Positions 1 through 4,191 of a stretch of 5,914 nt of DNA are shown piece by piece. The position numbers were made by a program, and so were the translations under genes. The notes beneath the pieces were generated by a model, which was not told the DNA's origin, ran no database searches, and saw nothing but the letters and a program-made list of their open reading frames with translations. Source of the DNA: Methanoregula sp. (lineage in GTDB: Archaea; Halobacteriota; Methanomicrobia; Methanomicrobiales; Methanospirillaceae); the NCBI GenBank assembly GCA_028705545.1, contig JAQWDG010000115.1:1-5914 (forward strand), given 5' to 3'. The stretch's first letter is position 1, and every line of letters starts with the position of its first letter.

Positions 1-915
1 GCCTCCATCACGGGCGTACGGACCTTTACCGCAACAAGCGCCCACGGCCTTTTGTACATGCACGAGATGACCAACTGGGCTGCGGGTGCACGCCTCCCCA
101 TCGTGATGGCAAACGTGAACCGCTCGCTCGGACCCGGCTGGAACATCTGGGCCGAACACACCGACGCGATGCAGGAGCGCGACACCGGCTGGCTCCAGGT
201 CTATGTCTCGACCGTGCAGGAAGCCTACGATACAACGCTCATGGCATTCCGGATCGCGGAGCACAACGATGTGCTCCTGCCGGTGATGGTCAACCTCGAC
301 GGCTTTGTCCTCTCGCATATCATGCAGCCGCTCGACACCGTGGAACCCGGGGACTTCATCCCGCCGATCCACCTGCCGCACGCGATCGATGTGAAGAACC
401 CGACCGGGTACGGCGGCCTTACCGGGCCCGACCAGCACTTCCGGTTCAAGTGGGACATCGAGCGCTCGATGCGGGATTCCGAAAAAGTGATCGCGGCAAC
501 CGAGGCGGACTTTGCAAAGAGATTCGGCCGGAAGTATGGGCCAACCGAAAACTACCGCTGCGAAGATGCGGACGTGATCCTCATTGCGATGGGCACGCTC
601 GGGAAAGAAGCCGAGGTCGCGATCGATATTCTCAGGAAAGAGGGAATCAAGGCGGGCTCGATGCGCCTGCGCTGGTTCCGGCCCTTCCCGAAGCTCGATC
701 TCAAGGGAAAGGACGTTGTCGTGATCGACCGGGACTACTCGTTCGGGTATGGCGGGATCGTTGCCCACGAGATCATGGCCAAATGCCACTGCGATGTGTA
801 CAGCGTGATCGCCGGCCTTGGCGGCCAGGAGGTCACGTACGACGACATGGCGGAGTTTGTCCGGAAGCGTCGCATAGGACAGGAGTTCTGGTTCGGGGTG
901 AACGACCATGTTTGA
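1..915 (+). CDS. porA: Pyruvate:ferredoxin oxidoreductase alpha subunit (5' end missing)
   Basis: The reading frame is open from base 1, so the start lies outside the window; 304 residues are visible, and family members are usually around 380-400. The alpha subunit works with beta, gamma and delta in the cytoplasm to convert pyruvate and CoA to acetyl-CoA, CO2 and reduced ferredoxin, or the reverse in autotrophic carbon fixation. Seen here: a conserved pyrimidine-binding-type stretch (GVRTFTATSAHGL, about residues 5-17 of the fragment), then LPIVMANVNRSLGPGWNIW (32-50) and HTDAMQERDTGW (53-64), which fit PorA rather than the 2-oxoglutarate enzyme. The LPVMVNLDGFVLSH segment (93-106) follows, then a C-terminal domain with DVILIAMGT (191-199) and MRLRWFRPFP (221-230). 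An in-frame TTG at 52 and ATG at 58 are internal codons, since homology continues upstream of them. It overlaps porG by 8 bases. A branched-chain 2-oxoacid (Vor-like) specificity is the main alternative. Confidence 0.93.
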   Translation, partial: ASITGVRTFTATSAHGLLYMHEMTNWAAGARLPIVMANVNRSLGPGWNIWAEHTDAMQERDTGWLQVYVSTVQEAYDTTLMAFRIAEHNDVLLPVMVNLDGFVLSHIMQPLDTVEPGDFIPPIHLPHAIDVKNPTGYGGLTGPDQHFRFKWDIERSMRDSEKVIAATEADFAKRFGRKYGPTENYRCEDADVILIAMGTLGKEAEVAIDILRKEGIKAGSMRLRWFRPFPKLDLKGKDVVVIDRDYSFGYGGIVAHEIMAKCHCDVYSVIAGLGGQEVTYDDMAEFVRKRRIGQEFWFGVNDHV

Positions 916-1435
916 GATTCGGATCCACTCCCGGGGCGGGCAGGGCGGCGTGACCGCGGCCCGGCTCCTTGCAATGGCAGCGCTCCACGATGGGAAGTAC
1001 GCGACGGCCTGCCCGTTCTACGGTGCCGAGCGCCGGGGGGCTCCGGTTGTCTCCTTTGTCCGGATCGACGACCACCCGATCCGGGTCTACAGCCAGATCC
1101 GGGACCCGGACCTCGTCATCGTCCTCGACGCGAGCGTGATGGACACGGTCGATGTGCTCAACGGGTTAAAAAAAGGCGGACGGGTGCTCATCAACAGCGC
1201 GCACAAGCCGGACTTTGCCGGCTACACGACCTATAATGTGGACCTCACCGGTATCGCGCTCAAAGAAAACCTCGTTGTCGCGGGAAGCCCGATCCTCAAC
1301 ACCCCGGTGCTCGGGGCGCTCGCGAAGATGGGAATCGTTTCGGCAGATTCGGCAAAGTCCGCGATACGCGGGATGTTTACCGATGAGCGGAACGTGAAAG
1401 CGGCCGATGCTGCCTATAAGGAGATGAGCATATGA
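908..1435 (+). CDS. porG: Pyruvate:ferredoxin oxidoreductase gamma subunit
   Basis: This is a 175-residue protein of the 2-oxoacid:ferredoxin oxidoreductase gamma family, at its normal length. Visible marks are the N-terminal glycine loop SRGGQGG (residues 8-14), which in this family contributes to CoA binding, and the conserved YGAERRGAPV block (38-47). A Rossmann-like core follows, with DLVIVLDASV (68-77) and GGRVLIN (90-96). The ATG at 908 lies inside the end of porA. A ribosome binding site, GGGGTG at 895-900, stands 7 bases upstream and supports this start. The 8-base overlap with porA and 4-base overlap with porD imply one mRNA and coupled translation, giving matched subunit amounts. 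The neighbouring porD and PorA-type sequence favour pyruvate over indolepyruvate or 2-oxoglutarate. Confidence 0.93.
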   Translation: MFEIRIHSRGGQGGVTAARLLAMAALHDGKYATACPFYGAERRGAPVVSFVRIDDHPIRVYSQIRDPDLVIVLDASVMDTVDVLNGLKKGGRVLINSAHKPDFAGYTTYNVDLTGIALKENLVVAGSPILNTPVLGALAKMGIVSADSAKSAIRGMFTDERNVKAADAAYKEMSI

Positions 1436-1692
1436 GCACGAGTGCAAAGCGGGATCGGCTGGCAATAAGCCGGCCGACCGAGGGCGCTGCCGGCCAGACC
1501 GGCTCGTGGCGGGTATTCAAACCGGTCGTGGACAAAGAGAAGTGCAATGCCTGCGGGCTCTGCGCGATGTACTGCCCGGACGGCGTGATCGATGACGACC
1601 TCAACGTGGATCTCAAATTCTGCAAGGGCTGCGGGATCTGCGCAAACGAATGCCCGAAAAAAGCGATTGCAATGGTGCGGGAAGAGAAGTAA
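1432..1692 (+). CDS. porD: Pyruvate:ferredoxin oxidoreductase delta subunit, 2[4Fe-4S] ferredoxin type
   Basis: This is an 86-residue ferredoxin-like subunit that carries electrons from the catalytic core towards external ferredoxin. Two complete CxxCxxCxxxCP motifs are visible: Cys38, 41, 44 and 48 followed by Pro49, and Cys64, 67, 70 and 74 followed by Pro75. Together these bind two [4Fe-4S] clusters. The N-terminal extension before the first cluster, including GSWRVFKPVVDKEKC, is typical of PorD and distinguishes it from free ferredoxin. The ATG overlaps the porG stop in an ATGA arrangement, and AAGGAG at 1418-1423 lies 8 bases before the start, so the start is well supported. It is the last gene of the operon; a terminator follows directly. 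The visible order is alpha-gamma-delta, so beta must be upstream of the window or elsewhere. Confidence 0.94.
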   Translation: MSTSAKRDRLAISRPTEGAAGQTGSWRVFKPVVDKEKCNACGLCAMYCPDGVIDDDLNVDLKFCKGCGICANECPKKAIAMVREEK

Positions 1693-1693
1693 T

Positions 1694-1721
1694 CCCGTTT
1701 ACCGGGTTCTCCTTTTTTTTT
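1694..1721 (+). terminator. Terminator of the por operon
   Basis: Two bases after the porD stop, CCCG (1694-1697) and CGGG (1703-1706) can form a short 4-bp stem. A run of nine T follows at 1713-1721. Archaeal RNA polymerase terminates mainly at T tracts, so the T9 run is the real evidence and the weak stem is secondary. Confidence 0.75.
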
Positions 1722-1804
1722 AACAGCAGTAAAGAATTCCCCGAAACCGCCGGTCCTGCCCGTCCTTTCTGACGACGGAAGTTTCTGCCGTGCATGCCAA
1801 AAGA

Positions 1805-1813
1805 ATTATAATA
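1805..1813 (+). promoter_or_regulatory. TATA box of the 247-residue hypothetical gene
   Basis: ATTATAATA fits an archaeal TATA box. Its centre is about 39 bases before the ATG at 1848, so transcription would begin near 1835 and leave a short leader of about 13 bases. Only a poor ribosome-binding match (GGATGAG, 1836-1842) is present. An imperfect inverted repeat (1775-1791, arms ACGGAAG and CTGCCGT with one mismatch) lies just upstream and might be a regulator site; that is inference. Confidence 0.55.
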
Positions 1814-1847
1814 CTGGCAAAAAAATTCCCTGTCTGGATGAGATACT

Positions 1848-2591
1848 ATGAACCGAAAGTATTTCGGGGATACGCGGGATCTCTTCAAGTTCGATCTGGT
1901 GCGCCACCTCATGAAGTCGCTCCCCGATCTTGCAGGTTTTGCGTTCGTCCCTATGCTGACTGAAAACAGTACAAGAGAAGAAAAAAAGAGCCGGACGAAG
2001 ACCGATCTCGAACATGCCGTCCGGTCCGGAAAAGCCGGCAGCCAGAACCAGAAACTCCGTGAACAGCTCTCACGGCTCCAGGAAATCTCCGGCGACCGCG
2101 AATACCTGTCGGGGGTCAGCGACTATTTTTCCGGCGAGAAGATCCTCATCGATATCTGCGGGGACGAACCGTTTACCCACGCGGGCCGGGACTCGTACCT
2201 GGGCAGCGTCTTTTCATCATTTCCGAAAAAAGCCCTGATCTTTTTTGACCCGGATACCGGACTTGCCGATGCAAAGGCGGACAAACGGCACCTGCTCATG
2301 CAGGAAATCCGGCAGATCCACAACCGTATGGACCAAAGTTCGGTCCTGATGATCTACCAGCACTTCCCCCGGGTCAGCCACGACGGGTTTGTAAAAAAGC
2401 GGTGCAAAGAGCTCGAAAAACTCACCGGCTCATGCCCGCTCACCATCACCGACAACGAAGTGATCTTCTTTTTGATGGCAAAAAACCCGAAACTTGCCGC
2501 CCGGCTCAAAGACACGCTCGAATGCTACGCCGATACCTACCCGGCGCTGTATGCGTACTGTGCCGATACGGGCAGCAGCCGTTTACGCTAA
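1848..2591 (+). CDS. Conserved-looking hypothetical protein, 247 residues, possible Rossmann-type core
   Basis: I do not recognise a named family. The protein is soluble, with no signal peptide or membrane segment. It begins with a distinctive block, KYFGDTRDLFKFDLVRHL (residues 4-21). A charged, probably helical and possibly coiled-coil region (about 42-85) follows. Next comes a strand-rich core: KILIDICGDEP (98-108), then ALIFFDPDTGLAD (129-141), then SSVLMIYQHFPR (164-175). A hydrophobic strand ending in an acidic DPDTG turn, followed by another strand and YQHF, resembles the layout around the DPPY/DPF motif of Rossmann-fold methyltransferases and of three-Cys-motif partner (TcmP) proteins. 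No glycine-rich SAM loop is evident, so this is only a structural analogy. It has its own promoter, is not part of the por operon, and ends 4 bases from the stop of a convergent gene. The coding frame is sound; the function is unknown. Confidence 0.8.
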   Translation: MNRKYFGDTRDLFKFDLVRHLMKSLPDLAGFAFVPMLTENSTREEKKSRTKTDLEHAVRSGKAGSQNQKLREQLSRLQEISGDREYLSGVSDYFSGEKILIDICGDEPFTHAGRDSYLGSVFSSFPKKALIFFDPDTGLADAKADKRHLLMQEIRQIHNRMDQSSVLMIYQHFPRVSHDGFVKKRCKELEKLTGSCPLTITDNEVIFFLMAKNPKLAARLKDTLECYADTYPALYAYCADTGSSRLR

Positions 2592-2595
2592 ACGG

Positions 2596-3024
2596 TTACG
2601 GGCAGGTGCCGGAATGGCTGTCGACCGTCCCGGCCGGTCTCTCACCCGCCGGATCCGCTGCCATATATTCGAGATCGAACCGGTACAGGTGCGTGAACCG
2701 GCAGTTGCGGCACCGGGCCGTGATCGTCCGGCAGCTGACCACAAGATCGTGGGGTCCGGTAACCCCGCAGTTCCGGCACGATGCATCCGTAGTGATCGCC
2801 CAGACCGGCCAGCGGTCGGTTTTTTTAAATGCGCCGGTTTCGTCCACGTCTTCCATCCGGGGCACGAAGACCCGGGTCGCCCCGCAGGATGTACAGGAGA
2901 CATCGGCCCGGTTGGGAGTCGCTACGATGTGCTGGTCTGCCATCTTCCGGCAGTGGTAACAGTCGGTACGGTAATCCGTGCTGATAAACCGGTCGTTCAT
3001 GAAGGTCTGATCCACCCGGGGCAT
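2596..3024 (-). CDS. Hypothetical double zinc-ribbon protein
   Basis: A 142-residue protein read from the ATG at 3024. Four CxxC pairs are visible: Cys22/25 (CYHC), Cys44/47 (CTSC), Cys83/86 (CRNC) and Cys105/108 (CRNC), with a further Cys98. The spacing suggests two zinc ribbons, residues about 22-47 and 83-108, each bound by four cysteines. Such modules bind nucleic acid or protein; no enzyme motif is visible. An AGGT motif 5 bases upstream supports the 3024 start; the adjoining ATG at 3027 and an ATG at 3000 are alternatives. The frame stays open back to an ATG at 3129, but that extension is poorly supported. Long plus-strand frames across the same bases lack any recognisable motif, while the regular Cys pairs argue for the minus strand. 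It is convergent with the 247-residue gene and divergent from the lipoprotein gene. Confidence 0.72.
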   Translation of the reverse strand: MPRVDQTFMNDRFISTDYRTDCYHCRKMADQHIVATPNRADVSCTSCGATRVFVPRMEDVDETGAFKKTDRWPVWAITTDASCRNCGVTGPHDLVVSCRTITARCRNCRFTHLYRFDLEYMAADPAGERPAGTVDSHSGTCP

Positions 3025-3120
3025 CATTAACCTGTCGCAGGTACCGGGCCATACGCCCGAAACGGGGCCGGATTGCAGCCCAAACGATAATTCTTTGGTT
3101 TTTTTCGGATCTGGACATGA

Positions 3121-3130
3121 TATGGCCATA
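3121..3130. repeat. 10-bp perfect palindrome upstream of the lipoprotein promoter
   Basis: TATGGCCATA reads the same on both strands. Its centre is exactly 20 bp, about two helical turns, from the centre of the palindromic TATA box at 3141-3150, placing both on one DNA face. Between two divergent genes this could be a regulator site; the role is inferred. Confidence 0.35.
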
Positions 3131-3140
3131 AAAAGAGTAA

Positions 3141-3150
3141 ATTTATAAAT
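3141..3150 (+). promoter_or_regulatory. TATA box of the lipoprotein gene, palindromic and possibly bidirectional
   Basis: ATTTATAAAT matches the archaeal TATA consensus. Its centre is about 32 bases before the ATG at 3177, so transcription should start around 3170-3173 and the mRNA would be leaderless or nearly so. This agrees with the absence of any ribosome binding site before the ATG. The element is a perfect palindrome and could also fire leftward, starting near 3119 and giving a leader of about 95 bases for the zinc-ribbon gene. Confidence 0.65.
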
Positions 3151-3176
3151 CCCGGGCAGTCCATTATGTACACCAT

Positions 3177-3752
3177 ATGAAGCTGCTCATGGGATTCATC
3201 GTCCTTCTGGTAGCGCTGGTGGCAATCACCGGTTGTACCCAGACGGCATCACCTTCGGAACAGACCACGACAGAGACCACCGCCCCGGTAACTACCGAAG
3301 TTACCACGGAGGCAACAACGGTTGCAACAACTGTCGTAACCACCATTCCCACGACCACTGAGACCATTGTTGCAAACGTGACGGCACCGGCAGCCAACGT
3401 AACGGAGAATGTCACCGAGACCGCAACCGTTGTCCCGACCGCGACTGCTGCAAACCAGGTTACGAAGATCCACATCACAAACGTCTCAGCAAAGCTCGGA
3501 TTTACCCCGCAGACCGATGTCGTGCTCCCGGGCACCGGCATTATCTGGGTAAACGACGATAACGTCACCCATTCGATCAAGGCGATCGGAAACAACACCG
3601 GCATGTTCACCTCCGAGGGTATCCTCCCGGGTGCAACATATATGTACTCCTTCAGTGAGAATACCGGAACCTTTGTCTATGCATTTTCAGACAACCAGAC
3701 CATCACGGGAACCATCATTGTAAAGAAACCGTGTTCCCTCTCCGGCTGCTAG
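3177..3752 (+). CDS. Thr-rich lipoprotein with a degenerate cupredoxin-like domain
   Basis: A 191-residue exported protein. Residues 1-20 form a lipoprotein signal peptide: Lys2, a hydrophobic core and the lipobox ITGC, giving Cys20 as the lipidated residue. Residues 21-92 are a low-complexity Thr/Val/Glu stalk. Residues about 95-183 look like a small blue-copper (plastocyanin-like) fold, with GIIWVNDDNVTHSIKA (121-136) and a closing GTFVYAFSDNQTITGTIIV (164-182). The first copper ligand, His132, is kept. Where copper-binding relatives have Cys, His and Met in the last loop, this protein has Phe170, Asn173 and Ile176, so a type 1 copper site is unlikely. Seven N-glycosylation sequons (Asn67, 74, 78, 102, 129, 139 and 173) suit a surface-exposed protein. 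The tail ends in Cys186 and Cys191. It probably sits outside the cell membrane; electron transfer is not supported, and a structural or binding role is more likely. It is a single-gene unit with its own terminator. Confidence 0.85.
   Translation: MKLLMGFIVLLVALVAITGCTQTASPSEQTTTETTAPVTTEVTTEATTVATTVVTTIPTTTETIVANVTAPAANVTENVTETATVVPTATAANQVTKIHITNVSAKLGFTPQTDVVLPGTGIIWVNDDNVTHSIKAIGNNTGMFTSEGILPGATYMYSFSENTGTFVYAFSDNQTITGTIIVKKPCSLSGC
3262..3360 (+). repeat. Low-complexity Thr-codon tract in the lipoprotein stalk
   Basis: This stretch is an irregular array of ACC, ACG, ACA and ACT threonine codons mixed with GTT, GTC and GAG codons, encoding about residues 29-61. It is not an exact tandem repeat. 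Such tracts commonly vary in length between strains and form extended, often glycosylated, spacers. Confidence 0.6.
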
Positions 3753-3775
3753 GCCGGCAACCCGAACTTTTTTTT
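3742..3775 (+). terminator. Terminator of the lipoprotein gene
   Basis: CCGGC (3742-3746) and GCCGG (3753-3757) form a 5-bp stem spanning the TAG stop, with a 6-base loop. A run of eight T lies at 3768-3775. The T tract in this position is the main evidence for termination. Confidence 0.7.
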
Positions 3776-3803
3776 ATTCGTTGTTTTCATCCGGTTCGTT
3801 TTT

Positions 3804-3812
3804 AAAAAAAAA
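3804..3812 (-). terminator. T9 tract, possible minus-strand terminator
   Basis: Nine A on the plus strand give nine T when read leftward. It lies well past the thermosome terminator, so it would serve either read-through from the thermosome or a separate minus-strand transcript between it and 4140. No strong hairpin precedes it. Confidence 0.35.
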
Positions 3813-3934
3813 GCATCCCGTACGAATGAGTATTCACGGCCAGGAGATACTGTTTTAAATACCAGCATTATGGCACCGGCAAAACGGTTTTAAGGGATTT
3901 TCCCCCAGCAAACACCGGAAACCGGGACAAAAGA

Positions 3935-4006
3935 AGACTAAAAGAATAAAAATACTACCCGGCAGGAATCCTCGAAACAAACAGAACAACGCGCTCTTTT
4001 TAGTCT
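3935..4006. repeat. Long-range 9-bp inverted repeat
   Basis: AGACTAAAA (3935-3943) is perfectly complementary to TTTTAGTCT (3998-4006), with 54 bases between the arms. The enclosed part holds one copy of CCGGCAGG and the small self-complementary AGGAATCCT (3964-3972). The second CCGGCAGG begins right after the right arm. This could be the closing stem of a small RNA or a remnant of a short element; no function can be read from it. Confidence 0.4.
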
Positions 4007-4045
4007 CCGGCAGGCCTTTTTCCCCCCACACTCAGGGCATTCCAC
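3938..4045 (-). CDS. Possible small Cys-rich protein, 35 residues
   Basis: A short minus-strand frame starts at GTG 4045 and ends at TAG 3940-3938. It encodes six cysteines in 35 residues: Cys3/Cys6 in CPECGG, Cys12, Cys20/Cys23 in CSVC, and Cys28. Two CxxC pairs 14 residues apart are what a minimal zinc ribbon needs, and the middle is basic (KKACRRLKRAR). Against it, the start is GTG with no well-placed ribosome site, the last residues are hydrophobic because the DNA becomes T-rich, and the frame is closed upstream by TGA. It may be a real small protein, a decayed fragment of a larger zinc-ribbon protein, or chance. Confidence 0.25.
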   Translation of the reverse strand: MECPECGGKKACRRLKRARCSVCFEDSCRVVFLFF

Positions 4046-4155
4046 ACTTGCGATAATGCAGGCACCAGGTCTTCAGGCCGATCCCCGACACACAAAATAC
4101 GCGAACCGTTACAGGAGAGGGCTGCACCGGGATAAGGACTGAAGTTTACAAAACC

Positions 4156-4170
4156 AAAAAAAAGAAAAAT
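4156..4170 (-). terminator. Terminator of the thermosome gene
   Basis: Reading leftward, T5, one C and T8 follow 22 bases after the thermosome stop codon (seen as A8, G, A5 at 4156-4169 on the plus strand). No strong stem precedes it, as is usual for archaeal oligo-T termination. Confidence 0.75.
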
Positions 4171-4191
4171 CGGGAGTATTGGTGGGGACCT

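Larger units (their letters stand above)
3776..4155. other. Gene-poor intergenic region between two terminators
   Basis: There is no confident protein or tRNA/rRNA gene over about 380 bases, and the region is AT-richer than the genes around it. It contains a T5A9 tract (3799-3812), a TATA-like TTTTAAATA (3853-3861, plus strand), and the inverted repeat 3935-4006. CCGGCAGG occurs twice (3959-3966 and 4007-4014). A possible small Cys-rich ORF lies on the minus strand at 4045-3938. A 10-codon plus-strand frame at 3826 and a 28-codon one at 4056 have no ribosome site and look accidental. Confidence 0.7.

Noticed and set aside
450..953. 167-residue plus-strand frame within porA
   Set aside because: It is an Arg-rich shadow frame; the porA frame matches the family throughout.
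2402..3030. Two long plus-strand open frames (2402-2959 and 2494-3030)
   Set aside because: They overlap the 247-residue gene and lie opposite the zinc-ribbon gene. They show no motifs, and their Arg/Pro-rich composition is typical of shadow frames in GC-rich DNA.
3028..3129. N-terminal extension of the zinc-ribbon protein to the ATG at 3129
   Set aside because: No ribosome site precedes it, and it would need transcription from upstream of the predicted leftward start. The added residues show no conserved-looking features.
3166..3180. Four-codon mini-ORF (MYTI then TGA) whose stop overlaps the lipoprotein ATG
   Set aside because: It resembles a coupling leader peptide, but the predicted transcription start (about 3170-3173) lies at or after its ATG, so it is probably not transcribed.
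3164..3610. 148-residue minus-strand frame opposite the lipoprotein gene
   Set aside because: Its Val/Thr repeats are the mirror of the Thr-rich stalk codons, while the plus frame has a lipobox, a folded domain, a promoter and a terminator.
4056..4142. 28-codon plus-strand frame in the intergenic region
   Set aside because: There is no ribosome binding site, promoter or motif, and the composition looks like random sequence.
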